The notes under the pieces: generated by a model
The model's input: only the letters and a program-made list of their open reading frames with translations
What the model was told of the DNA's origin: nothing
Database searches by the model: none
Shown: positions 7,045 to 15,542 of the stretch, piece after piece
How positions within the stretch are numbered: the stretch's first letter is position 1
Layout of the letters: each line of letters opens with the position of its first letter
NCBI GenBank assembly: GCA_938014335.1
Contig: CALLRP010000034.1
Span: forward strand, 1 to 47,585
Source of the DNA: an uncultured bacterium
Lineage (GTDB): Bacteria; Hydrogenedentota; Hydrogenedentia; Hydrogenedentales; Hydrogenedentaceae
Direction: 5' to 3'
DNA length: 47,585 bases
Position numbers and translations under genes: made by a program

Positions 7045-9084
7045 TTATTCATTCCCGGCTTCGCGAGATTTTTCATACTCAGAAATTATGTCTTTTGCGA
7101 TGAACTCAGGAACTTCATCGTAATGACTAAATTTCAGGTCGAAAGTGCCTCTTCCGCCTGTCATACTTCTCAAATCTGTTGCATAACGAAGAATTTCTGC
7201 TTCGGGAACCAATGCGCGAATTTGTTGTAAACCACCCCCAAGAGATTCCATTCCTAAGATTCTTCCTCGACGACTATTTAAATCTCCTGTAATATCACCC
7301 ATGAATTCTTCAGGAACGGTTACTGTGATTTCCATAATGGGTTCTAATATGCAGGGATTTGCTTCTCGCACGCCTTTTTGGATAGCGAGGGATGCGGCAA
7401 TTTTAAAAGCGAGTTCTGAAGAATCAACGGTATGATAAGACCCGAAAAACAAATCCACTACAATATCAACGACAGGGTGTCCCGAAATAACGCCTTTTGC
7501 TAATGCTTCTTGGGCACCTTTATCTACTGCAGGAATATATTGTTTCGGGACTACTCCCCCTACGATACTGTCGACAAATTTATACCCTCCTCCTCGTTCA
7601 TTGGGAGAAAGTCGAAGGTGAACATCACCATACTGCCCATGTCCTCCCGTTTGTTTCTTGTATTTCCCTTGCACTTCTGCTTTACCGCGAATGGTTTCTT
7701 TGTAAGCGACTTTAGGAATACGGGTTTCTGCTTCTACATTATATTTCCGTTTCATTCGATTTAATAAAATTTCGATTTGCAAATCACCCATACCACGGAT
7801 TACATGTTCCCCGGTTTCATTATCTCTATAGTGACTGAAGGTAGGGTCTTCTTCTGCCATGCGGTTTAATGCCTCACCAATTCGGTCTTCATCATTTCTC
7901 GATTTGGGAGAAATGGCTAATTTCACCATGGAGCGAGGTAATTCAATAGCCGGAAGTTTTATGTCATTTCCCAAGACAGATAAGGTATCACCGAAATGAG
8001 TATTCTTTAATTTTGTCATTGCAGCAATGTCTCCGGGACCTACCTCTGCCACTTGTTTTTGTTCTTTACCGATAAGCATTACAATTTTACCTGAACGCTC
8101 TTTTGTCTGTGTGGTGCAGTTGTAAAAATCGGAATCAGAACGCAAAGTCCCAGAAAAAACACGGAAGTAGGTAAGATGTCCAACAAATGGGTCTACCATG
8201 GAGCGGAATACTTGTGCTACGAAAGGCCCATCTGCGTCTGGAGTTATGACTACATCTTCACCTGCGGAATTTTTTGCTACTACAGTTCGTTCTAATGGGT
8301 TTGGGAATGAACTGGCAATAATATCAAGTAATTCCTCATGCCCAATCCCTTTGGAAACACTTCCTGCAATAATAGGAATTATCTTCCCGGTGCTAATTCC
8401 TTTTTGTAGTCCTTTATCGAATTCCTCTTGAGACAATTCGAAAGTCTCTAAATACTTTTCCATAAGGGTTTCATCGGTTTCGGCAACAACTTCTACAATG
8501 GCTTCTTTTGCTTTTTCAGCTTCGGCACCTAAAACAGAAGCGTCACCTGTGACAATATTAACAACACCACTTAAGTTCGCTGATTGCCCAATCGGCATTA
8601 CAATCGGAACGCAATGTTTACCATAGGCAGTTTGAATTTTTTCAACCACTTCGCTGAAGTTGGTATGTTCCCGGTCGAGTTTGTTAACAAAAATAGCGCG
8701 GGGAATTTGTCTCTTTTCTGCATATTTCCATGCAATATCTGTTCCAACCTGGACCCCTGTCGTAGCATCTACCAGGATGACTAAAGCGTCGAGAACTGCG
8801 GAAGATGCACAGAGTTCACCAATAAAGTCTGTATACCCTGGATGGTCAATGATATGTATGCGTGTCCCTTTCCAGTCTAAATGAACTAATTTCATGGCAA
8901 TAGAACATTTGCGGTCTTTTTCATCTTCAAGGTAATCGCAAACGGTATTCCCATCTTCAATGCTTCCTAAACGGGTTGTTAATCCAGCGGAATATAATAT
9001 GCGTTCAATAAGCATTGTTTTTCCAACACCACCATGTCCTGCAAGGCCAACATTGCGAACTTTTCTCGGGTCAAATTGTGCCAT
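7045..9084 (-). CDS. Elongation factor G-like translational GTPase (EF-G2 type)
   Basis: The 679-residue protein has the full EF-G domain order. The GTPase domain has its P-loop GHGGVGKT at 16-23, DHPGYTDF at 80-87 and NKLD at 134-137. Domains II-III follow, then domain IV with KYKKQTGGHGQYGDV and GSYHTVDSSELAFKIAASLA, and domain V ends near FSHYDEVPEF. The P-loop GHxGxGKT in place of the canonical AHIDAGKT, and Tyr in place of the catalytic His in the DxPGH motif (Y84), match the EF-G2 paralogue group (for example Thermus EF-G-2) rather than main EF-G. Whether it translocates ribosomes is unclear for that group. The ATG has GGAG upstream. It is a single gene, convergent with the flagellar operon, behind a promoter at 9185-9214. 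Confidence 0.88.
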   Translation of the reverse strand: MAQFDPRKVRNVGLAGHGGVGKTMLIERILYSAGLTTRLGSIEDGNTVCDYLEDEKDRKCSIAMKLVHLDWKGTRIHIIDHPGYTDFIGELCASSAVLDALVILVDATTGVQVGTDIAWKYAEKRQIPRAIFVNKLDREHTNFSEVVEKIQTAYGKHCVPIVMPIGQSANLSGVVNIVTGDASVLGAEAEKAKEAIVEVVAETDETLMEKYLETFELSQEEFDKGLQKGISTGKIIPIIAGSVSKGIGHEELLDIIASSFPNPLERTVVAKNSAGEDVVITPDADGPFVAQVFRSMVDPFVGHLTYFRVFSGTLRSDSDFYNCTTQTKERSGKIVMLIGKEQKQVAEVGPGDIAAMTKLKNTHFGDTLSVLGNDIKLPAIELPRSMVKLAISPKSRNDEDRIGEALNRMAEEDPTFSHYRDNETGEHVIRGMGDLQIEILLNRMKRKYNVEAETRIPKVAYKETIRGKAEVQGKYKKQTGGHGQYGDVHLRLSPNERGGGYKFVDSIVGGVVPKQYIPAVDKGAQEALAKGVISGHPVVDIVVDLFFGSYHTVDSSELAFKIAASLAIQKGVREANPCILEPIMEITVTVPEEFMGDITGDLNSRRGRILGMESLGGGLQQIRALVPEAEILRYATDLRSMTGGRGTFDLKFSHYDEVPEFIAKDIISEYEKSREAGNE

Positions 9085-9150
9085 CGGGTAACTCCATTCT
9101 TATTAGGGTTATAGAATTAGAAGTTGATTTTAAAAAAGAAATTACTGTTG

Positions 9151-9227
9151 ATTATCCATTTTCATTTAAAATCATAGAGTAGGTATTATACTTATTATAT
9201 ATATTCATCATCAAATTAATGGATAAT
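9151..9227. promoter_or_regulatory. Inverted ATTATCCATT boxes in a divergent promoter region
   Basis: A 10-bp box, ATTATCCATT (9151-9160), and its exact reverse complement (9218-9227) lie 57 bases apart in the region between the EF-G2-type gene and the MEMO-family gene. The same box, with flanking TTG before it and TAAAATC after it, recurs at 13474-13493 in another divergent intergenic region. This may be a binding site shared by the two regions. No regulator is identified. Confidence 0.35.
9185..9214 (-). promoter_or_regulatory. Sigma70-like promoter of the EF-G2-type gene
   Basis: Read on the minus strand, TTGATG (9209-9214) is followed after 18 bases by a perfect TATAAT (9185-9190), about 100 bases before the ATG at 9084. 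The promoter is bracketed by a 10-bp inverted repeat, ATTATCCATT at 9151-9160 and AATGGATAAT at 9218-9227, which could be an operator. Confidence 0.6.
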
Positions 9228-9256
9228 AATCTCTAATATATTAAGGTAGATGTAGT

Positions 9257-10255
9257 ATGTATTTGAGTTATTTTGATAGGATAAGTCGGAAAAAATGGTT
9301 ATTGGTGGTTGTTATATTGTTAATTTCACCAACGATATTTTCCGCGGAGAAAATACGCCGACCTATTTCTGCCGGGACATTATATCCGGGAGACCCGCCG
9401 GTTTTGAAGGAGACGCTTCAAAAATTCTATGAGCAAGTTCCGCCCCTTCCAAATACAAATCAGAAATTAGTGGCATGTGTCGTTCCCCACTCGGGTTGGG
9501 GGTTATGTGGGAATTTAATGGCTCGTGCCTTTGCAGAGATAAAGGAAGGTGAATTTGAAAGTGTAATTATTCTCGCTCCCTCTCATACAACTAAGTTTAG
9601 TGGGTGTTCACTTCCATCGATACAGGGTTTTGCGACGCCATTAGGGGTTATGCGAGTTGAGTATGAGAAATTAGAACAAATGGCACTTTCTCCTTACATT
9701 GTTATGCAGTCATTACAAAAATCACCCCGACTGGGTAAAACGGCTATCCATGAAAATGAATATTCTGTAGAAGTAATTTTGCCTATGTTGCAATACAAAG
9801 CGAAAGCAATAAAAATTATGCCTGTGCTTGTAGGAGAATTTATAGATACTTATGGGAAAGAAAGTCCAAATGTTTTTAAGAATATTGTGGACACTTTACG
9901 AAGATTTATTACGGATAAAACTCTATTGATTTTGAGTACAGATTTAACTCCATGGGGTACTACATTTAATTATACGCCTTCGCCTGCAGAGCAGATGTTG
10001 GAATCTCAAGAAAAATTAGACAAAGAATTAATTGACTTACTTATGAAAAAAGACCTTTTAGGATTACAGGATTACTTTGATAGGACAAAAAATCCAGTTT
10101 GTGGAAAAAACGCCATATATCTCTTTGTCGCTCTTTTACCCAAAGATGCTCAAGCGACTTTTTTAGGCTATGAACAGTCTGGTAGAAAATTAAATATAAA
10201 AGATACCTCTATCGGGTTTACTGCTATAAATTTTTATCGTCCAACTATACCTTAA
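9257..10255 (+). CDS. MEMO-family protein (AmmeMemoRadiSam protein B), exported form
   Basis: The core is recognisable MEMO1/AmmeMemoRadiSam-B: VVPHSGWGLCG (H78), ILAPSHTT (H110), the HENEYSVEVILPML segment (165-178), LSTDLTPWG (227-234) and VCGKNAI (C282). H78, H110 and C282 correspond to the metal ligands described for human MEMO1. The later family His of the (S/T)DFCHWG motif is replaced (here TPWG). Unlike cytosolic relatives it has an N-terminal signal (about residues 13-30, WLLVVVILLISPTIFSA), so it should act outside the cytoplasm. The usual partners, an AMMECR1-domain protein and a radical SAM protein, are not next to it. The ATG follows AAGG at about 9242 with a long 10-base spacing. 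Substrate and role are unknown. Confidence 0.82.
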   Translation: MYLSYFDRISRKKWLLVVVILLISPTIFSAEKIRRPISAGTLYPGDPPVLKETLQKFYEQVPPLPNTNQKLVACVVPHSGWGLCGNLMARAFAEIKEGEFESVIILAPSHTTKFSGCSLPSIQGFATPLGVMRVEYEKLEQMALSPYIVMQSLQKSPRLGKTAIHENEYSVEVILPMLQYKAKAIKIMPVLVGEFIDTYGKESPNVFKNIVDTLRRFITDKTLLILSTDLTPWGTTFNYTPSPAEQMLESQEKLDKELIDLLMKKDLLGLQDYFDRTKNPVCGKNAIYLFVALLPKDAQATFLGYEQSGRKLNIKDTSIGFTAINFYRPTIP

Positions 10256-10265
10256 AACATAACGA

Positions 10266-10967
10266 TCAAAGAGAATGCAATTCTTCTACAAGGGCATTAC
10301 GAAAAGTTTGTAAAAACTGTTGGCAGGCTTTATGTGCATTTTTAACAACCTGTTCATGTGTTAAGGGGTAGGGGTCAAAACAGGAGTTTGTTACACAGGA
10401 AAACATGGCTGTTTTAATTCCTAACTGCATAGCCCAGTATAATTCGGGTCCACCACTCATACCGATAACATCCCCTCCTTGAGATAAAAATAATTGAAGT
10501 TCGGATTGGGTCTCATAACAAGGACCGGTTACCCAGATATATGTTCCTCTGGGATGGTATTGTTTAAAAATCCATGAAGGGAATATCGTTGACGGGATAG
10601 GGAAAGGATTATATTGGATGGATATAATTTTTTCTATTGCTACAAAATTACATACGGACAAATTCCTGTTTAATCCTCCTACTGCATTTATTGAAATAAG
10701 ATGTGTGACTTCTTTTTCTCGAAAATAGGTAATAAATTCTTTAAATTGTTCAAAATGGTATCCTTCATAAGCATGTATCCTACCATTGCAGATTATTGTA
10801 GGTATAGAGTCTATAAACCCATGAAGTATTCGGTATTTATGCCCTATTATCTGACTATTAATCACTGGAAATATTTCTGTTAAAGATTCTTCTCGAAGAC
10901 AAAGATCTAAAATATTAGAAAAGTCCAAGCCCGAGCCTGTTATGATTGCTAATTTTATATGTGCCAT
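10266..10967 (-). CDS. Purine nucleoside phosphorylase family protein (short trimeric-PNP type)
   Basis: This family cleaves purine nucleosides with phosphate, giving base and (deoxy)ribose-1-phosphate. Motifs in order are ITGSGLD near residue 9, NGRIHAYEG (about 61-69), SINAVGG (about 92-98), TGPCYET, VIGMSGGPE and FSCVTNSC. These match the trimeric PNP/MTAP fold, including the phosphate-binding and purine-site Glu and Asn positions. At 233 residues it is shorter than standard PNP (270-290), with the missing length mainly at the N-terminus and loops, so substrate specificity is open. Its start overlaps the end of the dGTPase-like gene by 13 bases. A dNTP-to-nucleoside step followed by base release makes sense as a purine salvage pair. 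Confidence 0.75.
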   Translation of the reverse strand: MAHIKLAIITGSGLDFSNILDLCLREESLTEIFPVINSQIIGHKYRILHGFIDSIPTIICNGRIHAYEGYHFEQFKEFITYFREKEVTHLISINAVGGLNRNLSVCNFVAIEKIISIQYNPFPIPSTIFPSWIFKQYHPRGTYIWVTGPCYETQSELQLFLSQGGDVIGMSGGPELYWAMQLGIKTAMFSCVTNSCFDPYPLTHEQVVKNAHKACQQFLQTFRNALVEELHSL

Positions 10968-11992
10968 GGGGAAGGTAAAAATAGCTGTTGATAGGCGTTT
11001 AATGCATATTCATCTGTCATCCCTGCCAGGAAATCAAGAACCTTTCTTTCTAAAATATCGCCTTCTGATTTAGGTTCATCTTCTAAAATATCTTTAGGGG
11101 GATTGTGCATATAGTAATGGAATAATTCTTGAATAACTCTCTGGGCTTTGTTAATTTCTTTGGCTATTGGTTCGGAGGGATAAAGTTTTTCAAACAAATA
11201 ATTTCGTAATTCTATGATGGCATTTAATATATCAGGGATAATTTGTATATGTCCTTCTTTAGAACCTTCAATAACACCCCTTACCATTGTATCAATTTGT
11301 TCCGAGGCGGTTTCCCCGAGGATAGAAATGGATTTTGAAGGTAATTGCTTTATAGACAGAATTTTTGCACGAATAGAGTCATCAATATCATGAGTGATAT
11401 AAGCAATAACATCGCTTAAACTGACAACGAGTGCCTCACAACTAATTCCTTCAGGACAGGGCTGTCCGAAAAGAATGCATTTACCTTTGGAGTGGTTTTT
11501 TATACCTTCGCGAACCTCAAAGGTAAGGTTTAGTCCTTTTTTCCCTCGTCTTTGTTCAAGAATATCGACAACCCGTAAACTTTGTTCTGCGTGATTAAAA
11601 CCGAAAGAAGACAATTCATTAAGAGCCCGTTCCCCTGCATGTCCAAAGGGGGTATGTCCTAAATCATGACTTAAGGCAATGGCTTCAGTTAAATCTTCAT
11701 TTAATCGCAACGCACGAGATATGGTACGTGCAATTTGTACTACTTCTAAAGTATGTGTAAGACGGGTTCTATAATGGTCTCCTAAAGGAGCGAGGAAAAC
11801 CTGAGTTTTGCGTTTTAAACGGCGGAATGCTTTGGAATGGACAATCCGATCTCGGTCACGCTGAAAACATGTCCGATATGGATCGTTTTCTTCGGGGAGC
11901 AGTCTCCCTTTTGAATTTACCGAAAGGCATGCAAATGGAGAAAGCCATTCCTTTTCTTTTGCTTCATACAACTCACGGAAAAGCACAGTCAT
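10955..11992 (-). CDS. dGTPase-like HD-domain deoxynucleoside triphosphohydrolase
   Basis: The protein belongs to the dGTPase-like HD family that hydrolyses dNTPs to deoxynucleosides and triphosphate. It shows the family opening DPYRTCFQRDRDRIVHSKAFRRL, split here as DPYRTCFQRDRDR and IVHSKAFRRLKRKTQV. The metal-binding residues follow: His in TRLTHTLEVVQIA, the HD pair in LSHDLGHTPFGHAGE, and Asp in YITHDIDDSI. I choose the ATG at 11992, which has GGAG nine bases upstream; a TTG at 12007 would precede it but overlaps that ribosome site. This gives 345 residues, normal for the clade. It lies 22 bases after galK and overlaps the PNP-like gene by 13 bases, indicating one transcript. Confidence 0.9.
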   Translation of the reverse strand: MTVLFRELYEAKEKEWLSPFACLSVNSKGRLLPEENDPYRTCFQRDRDRIVHSKAFRRLKRKTQVFLAPLGDHYRTRLTHTLEVVQIARTISRALRLNEDLTEAIALSHDLGHTPFGHAGERALNELSSFGFNHAEQSLRVVDILEQRRGKKGLNLTFEVREGIKNHSKGKCILFGQPCPEGISCEALVVSLSDVIAYITHDIDDSIRAKILSIKQLPSKSISILGETASEQIDTMVRGVIEGSKEGHIQIIPDILNAIIELRNYLFEKLYPSEPIAKEINKAQRVIQELFHYYMHNPPKDILEDEPKSEGDILERKVLDFLAGMTDEYALNAYQQLFLPSPWHI

Positions 11993-12014
11993 GAATGAGT
12001 TCTCCAATATGGAA

Positions 12015-13364
12015 TTAATTTATATATGAAGCAGAAGGGCATGTTTCCACAACGAACATACCTTGAGCAGAAGAAAGTCCTAAATACTTCTGGTAATACT
12101 GTTTTTCAATATTTTCCATGAAGTAATCTATTTTTTCGCAGGGGACAAGGCTAACCGTACATCCTCCGAACCCTGCACCCGTCAAACGCGAACCAATAGC
12201 TCCATACTTGCGGGCAATTTGTGTGAGCATATCCAATTCTGGAATGCTTATCTCATAATTTTCAGCACAACTTTGATGAGATTCATTCATTAATTTTCCA
12301 AAAGTATACGCATCATTTGCTAATAATGCATCACGAGATAGTTCAACTCGTCTTTGTTCTGTTATCACATGACGGATACGTGCTCGTAATGGAAAACCTT
12401 TTTCAGGTTCTTCCATTTCTCCAATCCATAATTGGCGAATTTCCTGAGTAGACATATTCAGAAGCGAGGCGATCTCTTTCAGACCAATATATTCTTTGGG
12501 TATAGCTCGTTCTGCGTAATCCAGGATTTCATCATAAGTTAAGCATAATTTTCCTGTCCAAAAATCACCTAATCTTCTAATTTGTAAAGGTTCATCAATT
12601 TCTCTTTGCAAGAATCGTTCCATAAGGGCGCATACCAATGAACATAGACGGGGTCCAGCGTTATAACGATTTAAACAGGCACCGGTTTTTTGTGCTCTTA
12701 TGGTTGAGTCGCAGATAATAAATACATGGTCATTAAAAAGAGGTAAGAGAGAGGTGCGAATAGGGAAAAAATCAATTTTGCAAGCATGCCCCTCCTCTCC
12801 GTTTAGTATAACAGTCTGGTCCATTCCCCCTCCTCGTGTGCCTACGAAGTGTTCTCCTTCTGCCATTAGTTCTGCCAGTTCTAACCGTGATATATCTCTC
12901 CCCAATTCTTTTCCCAGTATTTTTAAGTAAACGAGTGAAGCAGTTATAACAAGGGCAGATGATGAACTTAACCCAGTAGCAATGGGTAATGTGCTATTGA
13001 TAAATAAATTAAACCCTGGAAATGTTCGGACTTTAAATTTTTTATTTAAGGCGATAACCCCGGCTTTTATATAGTTATCCCATGAACCGGTAGGGGAGGG
13101 AGAAATATCCATTGCGTTTAGAAAACTACGATGTTGAAATCGAGGGTCTTCATTAAAAAGATGAATTTCATTATCTTTTCTTGGAGAAAAAGCACAGTGA
13201 ACCTCTTTTTTAATAGTAACAGGGAGGACAGAAAAGCCGTTATAATCCGTATGTTCTCCTATTAAGTTAACTCTTCCTGGGACCCTACAAAAACCAACCT
13301 TGTCTGATTGGAATAAGTGTTCAGGTAATTTTTCAAATATCATCGTTGTTAAAGTGTTTGACAT
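12015..13364 (-). CDS. galK: Galactokinase (GHMP kinase)
   Basis: Galactokinase phosphorylates galactose to galactose-1-phosphate in the Leloir pathway. The galactokinase signature GRVNLIGEHTDYNG is at residues 30-43, the GHMP ATP-binding motif LPIATGLSSSSALV at 126-139, the catalytic Asp in GGGMDQTVI (D182), and the third GHMP motif GSRLTGAGFGGCTVSL near the C-terminus. At 449 residues it is longer than the E. coli enzyme (382), mostly from an insertion in the 225-340 region. The ATG has AAGAAGAG upstream. galT and galE are not in the window. An alpha-galactosidase of family GH4 is encoded at 19693, which could supply galactose. It heads a minus-strand transcript with the dGTPase-like and PNP-like genes. 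Confidence 0.93.
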   Translation of the reverse strand: MSNTLTTMIFEKLPEHLFQSDKVGFCRVPGRVNLIGEHTDYNGFSVLPVTIKKEVHCAFSPRKDNEIHLFNEDPRFQHRSFLNAMDISPSPTGSWDNYIKAGVIALNKKFKVRTFPGFNLFINSTLPIATGLSSSSALVITASLVYLKILGKELGRDISRLELAELMAEGEHFVGTRGGGMDQTVILNGEEGHACKIDFFPIRTSLLPLFNDHVFIICDSTIRAQKTGACLNRYNAGPRLCSLVCALMERFLQREIDEPLQIRRLGDFWTGKLCLTYDEILDYAERAIPKEYIGLKEIASLLNMSTQEIRQLWIGEMEEPEKGFPLRARIRHVITEQRRVELSRDALLANDAYTFGKLMNESHQSCAENYEISIPELDMLTQIARKYGAIGSRLTGAGFGGCTVSLVPCEKIDYFMENIEKQYYQKYLGLSSAQGMFVVETCPSASYIN

Positions 13365-13424
13365 AAACTACTCTTCTTATGGATAAGATTTGTTATATTT
13401 TTAATACTAATTATGTTTTTAATC

Positions 13425-13520
13425 AATGAATAATAATTATACAATTTTTATAAATGTGAAATTATGAATTATTTTGATTATCCATTTAAAATCGTTAACA
13501 AAAAAATAGAAATATCCATT
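13425..13520. promoter_or_regulatory. Divergent promoter region with repeated ATTATCCATT-like boxes
   Basis: Between galK and the glycosyltransferase gene there are AATGAATAAT (13425-13434, reverse strand form of the box with one change), ATTATCCATT (13477-13486) and AATATCCATT (13511-13520). The segment TTGATTATCCATT plus TAAAATC at 13474-13493 repeats that at 9148-9173 except for a 6-base insertion there. The start-proximal AATATxxATTAAGGTA is also shared by the two loci. Confidence 0.35.
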
Positions 13521-13533
13521 AAGGTAAATTTAT

Positions 13534-14514
13534 GTGAAAAAAAGAATATATATTATTAGTCCATTTTGTCTATCTGAATATCCCTGGAATTGGAAAGTAT
13601 ACTACTGCGTTGAACTTTTTTCTGTACTTATACAACGGGATTATATAGTTAATTGGATACAGCCGGGGAAAAGTATTTTCAATTTCAGTTTATTCCCATC
13701 ACTAACGCATTGGAGAAAATTTTTTATTATTAATATAGGGAATTCCATAACGTATCACGGGTTAATGCCTTTTTTCCTTTCAAGATTAAAGCAAGTGAGT
13801 CAAAGCATGAAGCCTTTTATCCTTTTTGAAATTATTGATGGAAAACCTTTTACTCTAAACTTAGATGAAGTATTTTCAAATATTCCTCTTATTTTTTATT
13901 TAGGGGAGAGATGGCTTCCTTCTAACGATTTTCCAGGTCCTGTGGTAACTCCTGATAAACAATTATTTAATGATTTAGTTTCTCGAGGGGTACCCGAAAA
14001 ATATGTGCATCATATTCCTTTGGGTGTGTATTCCCATACACGAACTACAAACTCGGAGGATAAACATAGAAAGATAGAAATAATCATTTGGGATAAAAAT
14101 AAACAGTTAGAATCATTTATAGAAAAAATTAAGCAAAAAAAGCCTGAATATGAAATTCAATACATAGATACTAAAAGATTATCTCATATTCCTTCGGATG
14201 CGTTTCATAATTGGTTGCAAGATGTTATTAAAAATAGGAAAATCATTTCTATATTAAGTAAAGGATTGCCTCATATAGCAATGGAGTTGTTATCAAGGGG
14301 AGGGGTTGTTTTTGTCTCTTCATCTGAAGTTATTTGTGAGGAAATAAAAGAGGAAGTTTACTTTTATAATAATATTACGGATGTATTACAAAAGATAGAT
14401 ACATTGACGGAACCAACAAACATATTTTCCCCTGATACTAAAAAAGTTTTCTCAAGCTGGGATGAATTAGGGAGAGTATTGGATAAGTTAATTACAGATT
14501 GGGTTAGTGGATAG
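13534..14514 (+). CDS. Probable glycosyltransferase (GT-B-like), function uncertain
   Basis: The 326-residue protein looks like a GT-B glycosyltransferase with a weakly conserved N-terminal half. The first strand IYIISPFCLSEYPWNW resembles the N-terminal Rossmann start. A central hinge segment, VVTPDKQLFNDLVSRG then VHHIPLGVYSH, is the typical link between halves in GT4-like enzymes. The C-terminal half has SKGLPHIAMELLSRGGVVFVSSSE, split here as SKGLPHIAMELLSRG and GVVFVSSSE, reminiscent of the sugar-nucleotide site with its Glu and Gly-Gly. The Glu-x7-Glu motif is not clear. The start is GTG with AAGG upstream; the overlapping ATG at 13532 is out of frame and meets a stop at once. Its end overlaps the convergent oxidoreductase gene by 11 bases. 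Confidence 0.5.
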   Translation: MKKRIYIISPFCLSEYPWNWKVYYCVELFSVLIQRDYIVNWIQPGKSIFNFSLFPSLTHWRKFFIINIGNSITYHGLMPFFLSRLKQVSQSMKPFILFEIIDGKPFTLNLDEVFSNIPLIFYLGERWLPSNDFPGPVVTPDKQLFNDLVSRGVPEKYVHHIPLGVYSHTRTTNSEDKHRKIEIIIWDKNKQLESFIEKIKQKKPEYEIQYIDTKRLSHIPSDAFHNWLQDVIKNRKIISILSKGLPHIAMELLSRGGVVFVSSSEVICEEIKEEVYFYNNITDVLQKIDTLTEPTNIFSPDTKKVFSSWDELGRVLDKLITDWVSG

Positions 14515-15532
14515 AAATCTTTTGCCCAGAATGAGCAGATTTATAAATAGCATCTAAAACTTGCATGTATTTTAACCCATCTTCAAAATTGGGATGGTAT
14601 TCTTTCCCTAAAAAGACTGCTTCAATAAAATCTTTTTCAACAGACCAATTCTTTACATCATAATAATCTTCTTTATGGGGAGTTATAATCTCACGCTCAC
14701 CGTTTTTCTTTAATTCGAAAAGTTTATTTTCGATGACATCATAGTAGAGTGTTTTATGTTGGGCATGAATTTCGACACTTTCCTGTAAGTGATTAGACAT
14801 GCCAGAAATATTCAGTTGTGCAATAGCTCCACAATCCAGTTCTAATTGAGCCTGCACCTGGTCTGGAATTTGTATTTCAACAATTCCCCCTTCAGGAGTC
14901 TTTCGTATAGGTGTGAAAATTTGATAACTCCCCCAGACCGTTTTTGTCCAACCGAACCAACGGTGAACTAATTCAATATACATTCCTAAAGTCAACACAT
15001 TTTGTCCAGATACACGATGGTCTTTTCTCCAATGAACAGGTTTATTGGGGTCCAGATTAAAATCACTATAACTATTAATTTTTACGAAGTATATTTCTCC
15101 CAGTATCCCTTCTCTTTTCATTCGGGAAATGGTTTTATCAAAAGTCATTCCAAAAGGTACAGGGCATAATCCTGCTATTTTACCTGTTCTGCAAGCGGTT
15201 TCATACATTTGTTGTGCTTCCAGAAGGTTCATTGCCATCCGTGCCTGGCAAAATACATGTTTCCCCGCCTTTAGTGCAGAAATACTAACGGGTGCATGCA
15301 TATAGGGCCATGTGCCAATCCAGACAATATCTACCTCTGGGTCATTAATCAATTCTTCCCAGGAATTATAAATTTTGGGTAGATTAAATTCTTGTGCAGT
15401 TTTTTCAGAAGATTGTTTTGTTCTATTTACAACACCTATGATTTGGACATTAGACAGTTTTTCCAATCCGGGAATATGGCGTTCTCTGCATATACTACCT
15501 AATCCAACGAAAGCAACTTTGAGTTTTTTCAT
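14504..15532 (-). CDS. Gfo/Idh/MocA-type oxidoreductase with variant Gln-Ala-Arg motif
   Basis: This 342-residue protein has the NAD(P)-binding Rossmann domain of the Gfo/Idh/MocA family (VAFVGLGSICRERHIPGLEKL, given here as VAFVGLGSI and ERHIPGLEKL; residues 7-27). The beta-sheet substrate domain covers about 125-330 (GEIYFVKINSYSDF, VHWRKDHRVSGQN, HLQESVEIHA). The usual catalytic Glu-Lys-Pro after the fourth strand is replaced by CQARMAMN, so the conserved Lys is missing. That makes standard polyol/sugar dehydrogenation less certain. It has no signal peptide. It is the last gene of the three-gene unit beginning at 16842, ten bases after the AIM6-type gene, which suggests a shared sugar- or polyol-phosphate pathway. 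The ribosome site is weak. Confidence 0.82.
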   Translation of the reverse strand: MKKLKVAFVGLGSICRERHIPGLEKLSNVQIIGVVNRTKQSSEKTAQEFNLPKIYNSWEELINDPEVDIVWIGTWPYMHAPVSISALKAGKHVFCQARMAMNLLEAQQMYETACRTGKIAGLCPVPFGMTFDKTISRMKREGILGEIYFVKINSYSDFNLDPNKPVHWRKDHRVSGQNVLTLGMYIELVHRWFGWTKTVWGSYQIFTPIRKTPEGGIVEIQIPDQVQAQLELDCGAIAQLNISGMSNHLQESVEIHAQHKTLYYDVIENKLFELKKNGEREIITPHKEDYYDVKNWSVEKDFIEAVFLGKEYHPNFEDGLKYMQVLDAIYKSAHSGQKISIH

Positions 15533-15542
15533 ATTCTGATAC

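Noticed and set aside
11993..12007. TTG start for the dGTPase-like gene
   Set aside because: The GGAG ribosome site overlaps this TTG and is correctly spaced for the ATG at 11992.
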